Shown here piece by piece: positions 12,101 to 23,387 of a stretch of 64,000 nt of DNA. Source of the stretch: Cystobasidium ongulense. Taxonomy: Eukaryota > Basidiomycota > Cystobasidiomycetes > Cystobasidiales > Cystobasidiaceae. The first letter of the stretch is position 1. Each line of letters opens with the position of its first letter. The position numbers were made by a program, and so were the translations under genes. The stretch lies in assembly GCA_022835595.1 (NCBI GenBank), contig BQUP01000004.1, forward strand, positions 62,001-126,000, in the 5' to 3' direction. The notes under the pieces are model-generated. The model saw only the letters and a program-made list of their open reading frames with translations, did no database searches and was not told where the DNA came from.

Positions 12101-12269
12101 GCTCGTAAGACGCAGACTGCTGGGACGAGGCGGACGAGGGTCGCTGTTGATGCTGCTGCTGCTGCGAGCCGGCGGCCTTTACATTGGCGCTGGATGCTTT
12201 GCGGTGGAGGGGCGGATGTGCCGAGGACGAGGACGCAGCAGACGGTGGTCTGTCTGTGGATGGGGGCAT
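9144..12269 (-). CDS. NIMA-related (Nek) serine/threonine protein kinase
   Basis: Model: ten exons, 12269-11976, 11900-11877, 11814-11800, 11572-11517, 11425-10994, 10933-10883, 10816-10687, 10608-10526, 10448-10026, 9960-9144; 774 aa. The N-terminus is Gln/Ser-rich. The kinase domain (about 75-370) has the Gly loop GTGTFG, the ATP-binding Lys in VLARK (about 111), HRDIKPEN (about 218), DFG and GTPYYMSPE. A coiled coil rich in Arg/Glu/Gln follows (TERERQISLRERDLELERNE), then a Ser-rich basic tail. NIMA kinases act in the nucleus, at the spindle pole and at the nuclear envelope to promote mitotic entry. The ELDYGRM segment after the lysine is typical of fungal NIMA proteins. Exons 2 and 3 are only 24 and 15 nt and sit between the glycine loop and the catalytic lysine. 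The ATG at 12269 was chosen because it has good context (gtcaccATGc); an upstream in-frame ATG exists at 12395. Confidence 0.92.
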
Positions 12270-12822
12270 GGTGACTGTCTTTGCTGTCGCGGTGGATGGA
12301 TGGCCGTCGCTGGTCCTTCTCGCGGGCAGCCAGCCCCCTCGAGCTGGACGGGTCTCTCTCTCTGCTGGCGGGACGCGCGGTGAGGGACACTGCACGGCGA
12401 GAGTGTGGTGTGGTGCTTGCAGTGTGCTCCACTTGCTGTCCTTGTCGAGACTTGCTTCCAGTCGTATTCCCGTGGTCAGTCAATCAATCAACAGCCAAAG
12501 CCCTGCAGCTTGTCCATGTCAAGTTCAATCAACACACTTCGCCCTCACGCGCCAGGCCTCGATCGACCCAGAGAAGCAAGGTATGAGGCATCATTGGTGT
12601 GCAGGTGTGCATGTGATAGACGGGAAGCACTGTACAGAAGGCAGTAACCACCGCTATCTGTCAAGCTTTGCACTTTCCGCTTCAACCTGTCCGCCAAACT
12701 TGCTTCTCGCCACCGTCCACCTCGGCACAGCTGAGCTTCAGATCTCAAGGCGGACTCTCTTCTCTTCCTTCCCACAACCGACAGACGGTAGCGACATCAA
12801 ACCCATCCCCCAGACCGACAAC
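12270..12822. other. Divergent intergenic region (kinase / SDHAF4)
   Basis: This 553-bp stretch must contain both divergent promoters. A long + strand open frame runs from it into the SDHAF4 gene, but its translation upstream of 12823 has no mitochondrial targeting character or conservation, so I treat it as 5' leader. No other feature was seen. Confidence 0.55.
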
Positions 12823-13251
12823 ATGCTCAAGACACTCCCCTCTCGATGCCCATCATGCTCGTCCGTCCTGCGCCGTCCTGCACTCTCGCCATCGCCTAGT
12901 CGCCTCCGATCAATCCATTCCACATCTCGACACTCCAGCAAAGTGCCTTCCTTCGATGGGGACAGGCCAGCTCCACCACGCCTACCAGCCCATCTCCAGA
13001 AGGAATTCGAAGAACTCCAACGCAGAGCAGCTACCCCTCTAGCCTCGTCCTCCCTCTCATCCAATAAGCCCGCCGACGAGGTATCGTCGAATAGCGCACA
13101 GTCCGAAGAACACCCTGATATGAGAAAGAAACCCAAACCGGAATTCGAAGGTGATAGAAACCCAAGAACTGGTGAAGTGGGCGGTCCTAAGAATAATCCG
13201 CTTTCATACGAGAAGGAATGGACCTACGGTGGCAGAGCGACCGATTTCTAG
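12823..13251 (+). CDS. SDHAF4: Succinate dehydrogenase assembly factor 4, mitochondrial
   Basis: A single exon encodes 142 aa. The first about 45 residues are rich in Ser, Arg and Pro without acidic residues, a mitochondrial targeting presequence (MLKTLPSRCPSCSSVLRRPA). The C-terminal block carries the full family signature NPRTGEVGGPKNNPL, then YEKEWTYGGRATDF at the very end, which defines the SDHAF4/Sdh8 (DUF1674) family. The protein binds flavinylated Sdh1 in the matrix and delivers it to Sdh2, shielding it from oxidation. The middle is disordered. This is one of only two intron-free coding regions here apart from short gene pieces. It diverges from the NIMA kinase gene and is tandem with the Mam3-like gene. 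Confidence 0.95.
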   Translation: MLKTLPSRCPSCSSVLRRPALSPSPSRLRSIHSTSRHSSKVPSFDGDRPAPPRLPAHLQKEFEELQRRAATPLASSSLSSNKPADEVSSNSAQSEEHPDMRKKPKPEFEGDRNPRTGEVGGPKNNPLSYEKEWTYGGRATDF

Positions 13252-14023
13252 AAGGCTCTGATGCCAGGTAGACTTCATTATAGGTATGCTCTTTCCTCCC
13301 TTCTCTTGCTATATAATAAGAGACTTACATTCATCTCATCGGCGTGCAGACCGTGCTCCGTTGACGTGACGTAAGCATGTGCAATCATCGAACCCTCTGA
13401 AAGCAAGAATTTAGAAAGTACCCAAGCCCGCCGTAATAAAGGCATCGCAGCTCACCTTAAGGCACGCAACTCCAATACACCTCATCAAGTCTCTATGTAG
13501 TAACTCGGTTCCAATGGCAGTCTTCTTCCTGCACGTCGAACTCACTTGTCACGCCTTTTTCGGCATAGATAGTTAGAGACTAGCCAGTCTGTTCATGAGA
13601 GGGGCATTCGTCTTGTCCATTATCGCATTCGAACAAGATGATGTTGTAGCAGGTCAATCAAGTGGAAGGCGAATGTAGATACAATACTTAGAAATCCTGT
13701 TCTGTGGCGGAATTCGAGGGGTGTCACGCGACGATTTGAACATGTCGAACTAATCTAGCAACCCAATATTAGTAAAGAACTGGGAAACCCTGGCAATGAT
13801 ACCAGATCATAGCTTTACTTGTGTACAGATGAAACTGCAGAACGTGCAAGGGTGATCGACATTTTGCGTCGCTTTTCATTGCCTGTCAAACTCACCGTCG
13901 TCGTTTACATTTCATCAGAACGCTTATATCAATACCTACCACTGACATACTCAAGCTTCATCTACACTCGGCACTGCACGCTTCTCGCCTGCTGCAGAAC
14001 AGTGGACACGAAATCGCGCGAGC
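13252..14023. other. Intergenic region with possible 3'-UTR intron
   Basis: This 772-bp stretch lies between SDHAF4 and the Mam3-like gene. A segment at about 13284-13349 starts GTATGC and ends GTGCAG and could be a 3'-UTR intron of SDHAF4; this is a guess from the splice signals alone. The remainder should hold the downstream promoter. I see no gene. Confidence 0.4.
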
Positions 14024-16486
14024 ATGGCCTCGTTCCAGCGGTCACGTCGGCTCGTGCTGGCAACGTCAATATTCCCAAACCTACTACGACTGCTACGCAT
14101 ACCGTTTGCGGCATTAGCGCTACCTACGACTCCATCGTCCTCGTCAGACTCTTCCACACTCGCCTCGTCTGCAAACTATCTCTCCTTCCTCGACCATGCA
14201 AGACCTACCATGCGTACATTTGCAGAGGCGCCCGAAACTCCACCTGGTTCAGCTGCGTACTGGCTCAAGCTGGCGGTCGTGTTATGTTTGGTGCTCATAG
14301 GAGGTATCCTCGCTGGTCTCACGTGGGTTCCTGCTCTTTCCTCAACCTCGTGCTTTCAGCCCTAAACTGACTGACTGGTTTTCGCGTGCTCCAGACTGGG
14401 CTACATGTCGCAGGACTCTGTCAATCTAGCAGTTTTAGAAGCAACAGGCGACGATAAAGAAAGAGCAAGAGCTGCTAAAGTATTGGGACTGCTTAAGAAG
14501 GGCCAGCATTGGGTACTGGGTAGGTCATTACAACCGATTTCATCCATGCTGCGTCCCAAGCACGGGCTGATCTCGCTTGATCTGTACAGTCACTCTACTA
14601 CTCTACAACACAATGTGCGTAGCAGGCGTATAGTCTGATGTGCGACACTCCCTTCCAATTCGCTGACAATACATTTAACTACTTAAATCCAGAACGAACG
14701 AAACACTGCCCATCTTTTTGGACAGCATCCTAGGTGGTGGCGTACTTGCCGTTGCGAGTTCAACAGCCTTGATTCTACTTTTCGGAGAAGTCATCCCGCA
14801 AGGTAAGTCGAGACAATGCCTCTGTAACTCCTCGCATGTAGGCTGACTTGCAAATGTATCGCATAGCCATCTGCTCCCGATATGGTCTAGCTATCGGAGC
14901 TGCCAGCACGCCCATCATGAAGGTTTTGGTAGGCCAATCCTTTTCCAGCCGTCTTGAACGCCAAGGGTATCGTCTGACACGTATTCACGCCCGTTCCTCG
15001 TAGATGTACGTCTCCTACCCAATCTCGTGGCCTATTGCCCAACTTCTCGATAAAGTACTAGGTCACGACGAAGGCACAACATACAAGCGACAAGGCTTGA
15101 AAACCTTTGTATCACTCCATCGTCATTTAGGAGCTGAAAATCTACTTGATGATGAAGTTACGATTATTTCTGCTGTGCTGGAACTATCGGAGAAGAGCGT
15201 AAAAGATATAATGACTCCTATTGGAGATATCTACTCTCTTTCAAACGATCAGATATTGGATGAAGCGACAGTGTCTGAGGTGCGTTGGTGTCGTCCAGCA
15301 AATAAGTCCAGACGATGACTTACGTGCTTGTTCGTTCTTAGATACTGAGACAGGGCTACTCTCGCGTTCCTGTGTATAGTGGAAAAGATAAATCTAACTA
15401 TATCGGCATGCTCCTCGTCAAAAATGTGAGAAGTCTCCCTCTACTTTCTTCTGAGAGAGAGCTCAAGCTCAATCTCGTTTCCCTCTCCGTAGCTGGTCGT
15501 GTACGATCCGGAAGATTCGAAGCCTGTGTCCACTTTCAACCTGATTCCCCTGCCTGAAGCAGACCCGTCATTGAGTTGTCTGGAAGCTCTCAACTTCTTG
15601 TGAGTCTGTCTTGATTCTCGTCCATGAAATAGATTCGTAAACTAACTTGACCTGCTAATCTGCGCCAGTCAACAAGGTCGCTCACATATGATGCTCGTTA
15701 CGGAACATCCGGGCGAGAATGGAGGTGCTCTCGGAATCGTCTCTTTAGAGGACGTAATTGAAGAACTTATTGGAGAAGAAATTATCGATGAGACAGATCT
15801 CTTCCTCGATGTCGCTAACAAGATCAAGGTGGTACGAAGACCGCAGATTAGAACTGGTGCCGCGAAAAAGCTTACTCCGCTATTGAAAGGTAAGTATCTG
15901 GCTTTTGCTCTTCGGTGAGTTCATAGCTAATTTACGAGCATTCTCAGATGCTACCGCTCGACGCAAACCTGGTCGTACCAACAGCCTTCCACCAAGTGAA
16001 GCCGATTCCTCCGAAAGTCCAGGCAACTATGGAACAATCACCAGTCAACACACTGGTGGAGCCAGTACACCGAAGCGAAGGCCTTCGGGACCTCATCGAT
16101 TGGGTTCTGTCACTAGTACTGCTCTCGCATTTGACAAGGTTAAAATGAAGGGAGTCAAAGGAGCTCAGCGATCAGAAGCTATGCAAGCTGTCATTCAAAA
16201 TTTGGAAGCTATGGGAAATACTGTTGAAATCGTCAATACTGATGATCCGTCGGATAATGGACAGAATGGACATGAAGCGTCGGCGGATGGAAATGGTGAA
16301 GGTGGGAATGATGCTGCTGCTGGTGGTAAGGGTGCGGACGCGGATCGGATCTCTGGGTCTCATGTTGAAGTTACAGTAGAGCACCCAAACGGAGAAACGG
16401 AAGATTTGGTCGTGACTATGGATGAGGATGAAAATGCCCCTCTGCTAGGTGGGAAACAGCTAGTTTCCAGTCCGCGACACATGTAG
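14024..16486 (+). CDS. MAM3: CNNM/Mam3-type protein (DUF21 plus CBS pair)
   Basis: Model: ten exons, 14024-14322, 14395-14519, 14590-14614, 14693-14802, 14867-14928, 15004-15279, 15342-15425, 15493-15599, 15669-15889, 15948-16486; 615 aa. An N-terminal signal-like and transmembrane region precedes the DUF21/CNNM membrane domain (about 80-250: [47 protein letters not shown]). Two CBS modules follow ([40 protein letters not shown]). The C-terminal 200 residues are polar and disordered. Yeast Mam3 is a vacuolar membrane protein affecting metal sensitivity and mitochondrial morphology; animal CNNMs handle Mg2+. The GEVIPQ and [12 protein letters not shown] motifs are diagnostic. Exon 3 is 25 nt and encodes the VTLLLYNT membrane segment. 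It is tandem with the sulfate permease. Confidence 0.93.
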
Positions 16487-16870
16487 TTCAGAACCGCGTC
16501 TTGCAGCCTGCCCTGACTGCGGATAGTTTCAAATAAAATGCACGCTTGCAATGCAATCCCCAGTGTCCTTTGCCTTTCCAGCAATTAGAGGACGAGCCAC
16601 TCAAACGCCCTACTCGACTAGCCTAAGCACGAGACACAACGTGCTATGCAATCAGATGACTCGCAATTTCGCTCGCTTAGTTCGTGTTGGACTGTAGAGC
16701 GTCTGTGCAATTGCGCAAATGCTTCAAAGCTTCTTGCTTTCGAATTGCCGCCACTGCTGTCCACGTGATTTCTTACCGACTCTTCTGATTCTTTCGACAG
16801 AGTGCCTTGCCCTCCTCACATCAACCCAGTATTTGTACATACAAGCACTTGATGCATACACATCATCACA
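16487..16870. other. Intergenic region
   Basis: This 384-bp stretch lies between two + strand genes. It holds the 3' end of the Mam3-like transcript and the promoter of the sulfate permease. No motif or gene was recognised. Confidence 0.5.
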
Positions 16871-19691
16871 ATGGACCCAGACGGTGCGTATTGTTGAAAT
16901 TGCGCATCATGTCGAACGTACATCGCTAATAGAACGGGCGCCGTAGAAAGCGAGCCAGTGACGGGCAATGTCCATTCCTGCGCGTCCTCATTCACAGAGA
17001 CCAGGCAGAACGAGCGACAAGCTCTGTTGAGCTCGTCGCAAAAGACGACGACTACCGGAAACGATAAAGGTCCAGTTTATCGCACTTTTCCTGCTCGAGA
17101 TGGCAGCATGCAATCTGGTTCTGGCACCAGCACGCCGCGCGAGAATTCAGGAGCAACGGCTACAAAGACTATCAAGCGCAAGATCAAGAACGTCAACTAT
17201 TGGACATACTATATACCTATCCTAAGCTGGCTGCCTGACTACTCGTTGCGCCTTCTGCCGGGCGATATCGCTGCTGGATTAACTGTAGGCATCCCATCTC
17301 GCACATAGGTCAATCTGGCATACTAATGGAAGTACACATACCCTTGCAGATCACATGTCTCCTAGTCCCGCAGTCTATGAGTTATGCTTCGGGACTCGCT
17401 CATCTCAACCCTGTCAATGGTATGTCCCGTCCGCAAGCAGCCTGTTAAAAGACACACACGACTGATGATACCTTTGACACCTTTGCCACAGGCCTCTTCA
17501 GCGTCATCATCCCGGCATTCATCTATTTCATCTTTGGTACTTGCAGACAGCTGAGTGTCGGCCCCGAGGCGGCACTCTCCCTCCTGTCAGTGACAGCTTC
17601 ATGTTTCGCATAACACTTCAAAATCCTTTACTGAAGTATGCCTGTAAACATATGCAGGATTGGGCAGACTGCAGACAAGCTTCTTGTACCTTATGATCAC
17701 TATTCACTGGAGCGTCTTGCGGATATGCGAATTGGTATCGCAAGCGTTGTCGTGTGAGTTATTACGACTATAGCGTGACAAGAAATTCCCTGATATTCTT
17801 CCTTTTTTCAGATTTGAAGTCGGCCTCATCACCTTCCTTCTTGGTATCTTCCGCATGGGCTTCCTAGACGCTGTTTTGAGCCGTGCTCTCCTCCGTGGAT
17901 TCATCACTGCTATCGGTTTTGTGATTCTCATTGAGCAACTTAGTACGCATTGGGTATCCATAATGAAAGAGGTTCCGAACTGTATTAATCAAACCTTCAC
18001 GCAGTCCCTCTTCTTGGCCTGTCCGCTCTAGCCAAAGAGTTACACCTTGGTCAGCAACTGCCTATTGACAAATTCTACTTTGTTATCGGGCACATCAAGC
18101 ACACCCACCGCTTGACAGCCTTGATTTCGCTTGTGTCACTGGCTGTCCTACTATTAGCGAAGATCATCAAACCTCGGCTGGTTAAACGGCACAAGTGGAT
18201 ATCTTTGATACCTGAAATCCTGATTGTCGTTGCGCTCGCAACTTGTAAGTATACTGTATTACCAGCAGCTTCTCTACTGCTGACCCAACCTTTTTATAGT
18301 TTTTACGGACAAATTCGACTGGAACCTCCGTGGCGTGGACATATTGGGCAAAGTCTCGCCCGGGAGTGTGCACATACATCTTCCGATACACTCGTCTAGC
18401 ATGATGCGCTTCGCGATCTCGCCTGAGGTAACAAGCGTAGCTGTTACGATCGCCCTGGTTGGTTATGTGGATAGTATCGTTGCTGCAAAAGAGCACTCGA
18501 GTCGCTTTAACTATCCTATCTCCCCTAACCGCGAGTTGACCGCTCTGGGGCTGGGTAAGTCAGTATTCGTATGAACGCGCAACTTTACTAATTTTTCTGG
18601 CTCAGCAAATCTTGGAGCGGCACTCGTCAGCGGAACAATACCAGGTTACGGTAGCATCACTAGAAGCAAGTACGTATCTAGTTCGGAGTAACTCGCTGTT
18701 TACACATCTCTTCTGACTCAATGTTTCCAGAATCGCATCGAATGCTGGAGCTCGATCTCCTTTATACGGCTTTTTCGTCGGTCTCTTCACCCTCTTGAGC
18801 ACATATTTCTTGCTTGGGTACCTTTACTACCTGCCAAAAGCAGTCTTGGCTTGCATTATCTCCCTTGTCGTCTACACTATCCTGGCTGAGTGCCCCGAAG
18901 AGATCGCCTTCTTCGTCCGTATGCGTGCGTGGTCGGATATGGCCTTGATGTTCCTTACATTCGCTTTGACGCTCCTGGTTTCAGTCGAGGTAAGTGACCG
19001 CTAAGCACGCCAAACCCAGCCAAACCTAGTAATCTTATTGCTGACATACTTGGGTGGTCACAGACTGGAATTCTCGTCAGTGTCGCAATATCTCTTGTCA
19101 GCATTGTACGACAGTCCGCAAGGTCGGCCGGCGTGCAGATCATGGGCCGTGTTCCCGGAACCGAAGAATGGTTGCCCGTCGAGGATGAAGCCAACGATGA
19201 TGATTTGCTAACTTCCAACGAAGAAATTCCTGGAGCTCTTATTGTCCGTTTGAAAGAAACATTACACTTCGCCAATGCCGGAGCTTTGAAGGAACGGTTA
19301 AGAAGATTAGAAAGATACGGAACGAAGAAACACCATCCATCTGATGCACCCTTTCGAGATGAAGCTCAAATTGTGGTGTTTCATGTCAAGGACCTTCAGG
19401 AGGTTGATGCTAGCGCCTTGCACATTCTGCGAGAGACATGTCAGAGCTACGTATCTAGAGATGTGCAAGTATACTTCGCCCACGTCTCGCAGGAGATGCG
19501 GAAGAAGTTTGAACTTGCTGATATAATCGAAGTGATAGGGAACGGTGAGTGATTGAACTGCAGCAGGGGCTAGCGACAACTTGCTGATGGGAGCTTCGCA
19601 TGCAGATCACCTGAAACCGACGGTCAAGCAGTGTCTGGAAGTAGCTCGCATGGCTGCCATTGCCACACCTGCTGAGGCGCAGATGGTATGA
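16871..19691 (+). CDS. Sulfate permease, SLC26/SulP family with STAS domain
   Basis: Model: twelve exons, 16871-16883, 16947-17284, 17350-17419, 17492-17585, 17658-17753, 17812-17942, 18005-18244, 18300-18554, 18606-18669, 18731-18989, 19064-19544, 19606-19691; 708 aa. The cytosolic N-terminus is followed by WLPDYSLRLLPGDIAAGLT, then ITCLLVPQSMSYASGLAHL (the SulP signature), and about ten further membrane helices. The conserved SISPNRELTALG-like loop appears as YPISPNRELTALGLANLGAA. The C-terminal STAS domain (about 560-690) has VDASALHILRETCQSY. The protein should import sulfate or a related anion across the plasma or vacuolar membrane. The first exon is only 13 nt (MDPD plus one base). All phases agree. 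The STAS extension is present, as in fungal vacuolar SulP members; substrate is inferred from the family. Confidence 0.95.
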
Positions 19692-20160
19692 CCGAAACAC
19701 GAGTCGTACAAGTGATGTTTTCCCAATTTGTGTAGCATGAAATCGTTCTCGCAATAATCAGACATACCCCACATATATTTATCAGCAATCCAAACACACC
19801 AGCGCATTGAGTACAAGTGAGCCCAGAAGGGCATCGGCATTATTTGCGGTATGTCTGTCACACAAGCTAGAAGCCCTGTTGGATCCAGCTTCTGGACCTG
19901 GTGGTGAGCGGCATCGCACGTTGATCAGCTTCTCTAGAGCTCCCATCAGAGGATCAGTCGGGCCAAACCAGGCAATATATAAGTCGAAAAGAGAAGTAGA
20001 AAGACGACATTGCAAGAGATGACAACGAGGGGTAAGAATAGACTCGAAGATACCTCAGCAGGATGTTCTATAGAATGCGGCACGCTAAGTGTGTGAAGCA
20101 CAGTCCGCTTTTGAAGAATAGCCAAGGGGTTTTTATGACAAAATGAATGGGTACAAACAT
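19692..20160. other. Convergent 3' intergenic region
   Basis: This 469-bp stretch lies between the stop codons of the permease and the Hsp70 gene. It should contain two 3' UTRs. I see no gene or repeat. Confidence 0.55.
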
Positions 20161-22735
20161 TTATCGGCCACCGGACAGAGCCTTCTGCATAGCGCGACGA
20201 AGGTGGAGGTGGACTCTCTTGAGTTCGTCGGTTGAGCTCTCTTCAATCTCGAGCTTCTCGAGTGCCTTGGCGAGTTCGGTCTCGACGTTGGCCTTAGCAC
20301 CTCTCTTCATCTTGAGGCCGGCTTCAGGTCCAGTGATAGTGGACTCGACGGAGGCAATGTATGACTCGAGCTCCTGCTTAGCCTCGTGTTTGGCGGTGAA
20401 TTCTTTATCGGCAGTCTTGAAGGTTTCGGCATCCTTGATCATCTGGTCAATCTCGGAAGATGATAGACGTCCAACGGAGTTGGTGACTGTGTAGAAAAAT
20501 AGAGATCAGTATGCTGTCACAAGTGCAAGTATAGGTTATTGTACATATGGGACTCACTGGTGATGTTGGCTTTGCGGCCGGAGGTCTTGTCCTGGGCGGA
20601 GACCTTTAGGAGACCGTTGGCATCGACTTCGAATGTGCAGATGAGCTCGGCCTGTCCTCTTGGCTGAGGAGTGATTCCAGAGAGCTCGAATTCTCCTAGA
20701 AGTCTGTTCTCCTTGCATGTCACACGCTCTCCCTCGTAAACTGGGAAGGTAACGGTGGTCTGGTTGTCCTCGACAGTGGTGAATGTTCGGGACTTGTTGG
20801 TGGGGATAGGGGTGTTTCTTGGCACGACAACACCGAAGACATCACCCTGCATGGCAACACCGAGTGATAGAGGAGCAACGTCGAGGAGGAGAAGGTCGGC
20901 GGTCTTGTCGGAGGTCTGTCCGGTTAGGACGGCAGCCTGGACAGCGGCACCGTAGGCGACAGCCTCATCGGGGTTGATGGACTTGTTTAGCGCACGGCCA
21001 CCGAAGAACTCGGAGACAAGGGACTGGATCTTGGGGATACGGGTGGATCCACCGACCAGGACGATATCGTCAACCTTGTCCTTTGCGATCTTAGCGTCCT
21101 TGAGGACCTTGTCGACAGGGATGATGGTGGACTTGAAGGTAGCGGCGTTGATCTCCTCGAATCTGGCTCTTGAGATAGAGGCAGAGAAGTCGGTACCCTG
21201 GTATAGAGAGTCGACTTCGACAGTTGTCTGTCAAGAATAATAGTGGTCAGCATGAATCCACGACCAATCAGAGCGCGCTTCCGGAAAGCAAAAGATAACG
21301 CACCTGTGTGACGGAAGAAAGAGTTCGCTTGGCACGTTCGCAAGCAGATCTCAATCGTCGGAGAGCTCGGGGGTCATCTTCAATGTCGAGCTTGGACTTG
21401 CGCTTGAACTCGGCCTTGAAGTGCTCGAGGAGGGTGTTGTCGAAATCCTCACCACCGAGATGTGTGTCACCAGCAGTGGCCTTGACGGTGAAGACACCAC
21501 CGTTAATGGTCAATAGAGAGACATCGAAAGTACCACCACCTAGATCGAAAATGAGAACGGTTCGCTCCTTCTTGTCCTTGTCGTTGGCAGAGTCGAGACC
21601 GTAAGCAATGGCGGCAGCGGTAGGCTCGTTAATGATACGGAGAACGTCGAGACCAGCGATGGTACCGGCATCCTTGGTGGATAGACGCTGAGAGTCGTTG
21701 AAGTAAGCTGGGACGGTGATGACAGCCTTCTTGACGGTCTTGCCGATCTGTGTATGATAGTGGTGAGCAGAGCACATCCAGGACAAAACCATATCGAGCG
21801 GGCTTACCTTGGCCTCAGCGGTGTCCTTGAGCTTGCTCAAGACCATGGCGGAGATCTCAGCTGGGGTGAATTGACGTGTCTCGCCGAGGTACTCGACTTC
21901 GACGGATGGGGCACCGTCCTTGTCGACAACCTTGAAAGGCCATGTCTTCATGTCCTTCTTGACTTCTTCGTCATCGAAGCGGCGACCAATGAGACGCTTG
22001 GCATCGAAGACTGTTCCTCGAGGGTTCATGGCGCTCTGTAGGCATGGGCGGATGGCGTTAGTGTTGTAGCATGCAGAGATGAAGGTATATGCAGCTCTCT
22101 GCAACGTACCTGGTTCTTGGCGGCATCACCAATGAGACGCTCCTCGGCGGTGAAGGCGACGTATGAAGGTGTGGTTCTGTTACCTTGGTCGTTGGCGATG
22201 ACTGTGGGAGGGTCGAGGAAGTATATCAGCGGGTGTTCCGTTTGCTAAAAAGTTGGGGCTCGCATCAAGGCGGCCACTTGATCTGCACTCACTCTCGACA
22301 CGGTCATCGGTCCAGACACCGACACTGTGAAGTGACGACACAGAGATGAGAAGGGCAACATGTCAGAATGTATGCTTGCTGCTGCGCAAGTGCATGCCTC
22401 TGCAGCCGCGTCCGTATTTCGGCGAGCGGTGCGCGCAGACGACGATTGCAAAATTTCCTCACCATGAGTAGGTGGTTCCGAGACTGGAGAGAGCGAAGAG
22501 GTCAGGACAGGCAGCACAGAGTAGATAGTGCAGGTGTGAGGACTCACTCGATACCAATGGCACCGTTGAACTGCAGTGCGATGAGGCCAATGGTCAGCTC
22601 TGCGCCTGCTTCGACGCCTGCATGAAGCTCTCTCTCGCTCTATGGCGGGCGGGAGCAGCTGCTCACCTCGTCGCTCTCCTCGTTGGAGGGGACCTCGGCG
22701 TCGACTAGCTGGGGGATATCGTCGTCTCCAGACAT
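20161..22735 (-). CDS. SSB1: Ribosome-associated Hsp70, Ssb type
   Basis: Model: nine exons, 22735-22667, 22570-22548, 22483-22463, 22324-22293, 22201-22110, 22035-21808, 21747-21304, 21227-20558, 20486-20161; 634 aa. All Hsp70 signatures are present: [26 protein letters not shown] and [13 protein letters not shown]. Ssb rather than Ssa is indicated by [19 protein letters not shown], by [17 protein letters not shown], and by a C-terminus ending MQKALSGGR without EEVD. Ssb chaperones bind nascent chains at the ribosome exit tunnel together with the RAC co-chaperone. The first 22 residues ([20 protein letters not shown]...) form an acidic extension not found in yeast Ssb, which starts a few residues before GAIGIDLG. 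Exons 2-4 are 23, 21 and 32 nt, so the 5' end of the gene is cut into tiny pieces while the rest is in long exons. Confidence 0.96.
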
Positions 22736-23387
22736 GATGTAGTGTGTAGATGTGTGTTGGGGGGAGGTGTAGGGTGTTGCGGTGTGCAAGTTGGCTGGAG
22801 GCAGAGGAAGCTTCCAAATTTCTGAAGGCGCAAAAAGGCGGGCCGCCCAAAAAAAAGACAAGGGCAAGAAAGAAAGAAGTTTTTTGCAGGTCTACGCTGT
22901 GACATTGATGGACAGAAGCTACATTACACAAGACACCTGGACCAGATGATATGCCATAATGCTCACGACCGCGCGCTGCAATGACTGACACTGCGAGAGC
23001 TGAAGCGAGCGACCGGTGCAGCCACATAGAAACCGTATGTATAGTACATCGTACAGCAAGATCATAAGTAAGAACTATTGGACCAACAGCACGTGTACAT
23101 TGTTAGCGGTCTGCCTGACCATCACAACACCCGTACACCTGACTCACTACCTATCAATGATTCCGGAAGAAATCCTTTCGCAACACCCTATCTCAGGATA
23201 CGGTCGCATAGCCTCTCGACAACATGACTCTGACTACCACCAACACCATATCCTTGAACTCTATCGTCCTAGATATCCGATTGAACATCTAGGATCTTTC
23301 AGTGTTGGGGGTGCTTGTGTCTCCTCAGTGCATGCTATATCATAGGAATTAGCCGCAAAGTCTCCCTAAACGGCAACCTCTCCCAAG
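22736..23387. other. Divergent intergenic region
   Basis: This 652-bp stretch between the Hsp70 start and the Ser-rich orphan start holds divergent promoters. Near the Hsp70 start there are homopurine runs (an A8 tract at about 22851 and agaaagaaagaag around 22869-22881), common in promoters of highly expressed fungal genes. I found no clear paired heat-shock element by eye. Confidence 0.5.

Noticed and set aside
12184-12822. 355-codon + strand frame running into SDHAF4
   Set aside because: The part before 12823 is antisense to the kinase Gln-rich exon and promoter, has no targeting or conserved character, and the ATG at 12823 gives a typical mitochondrial presequence.
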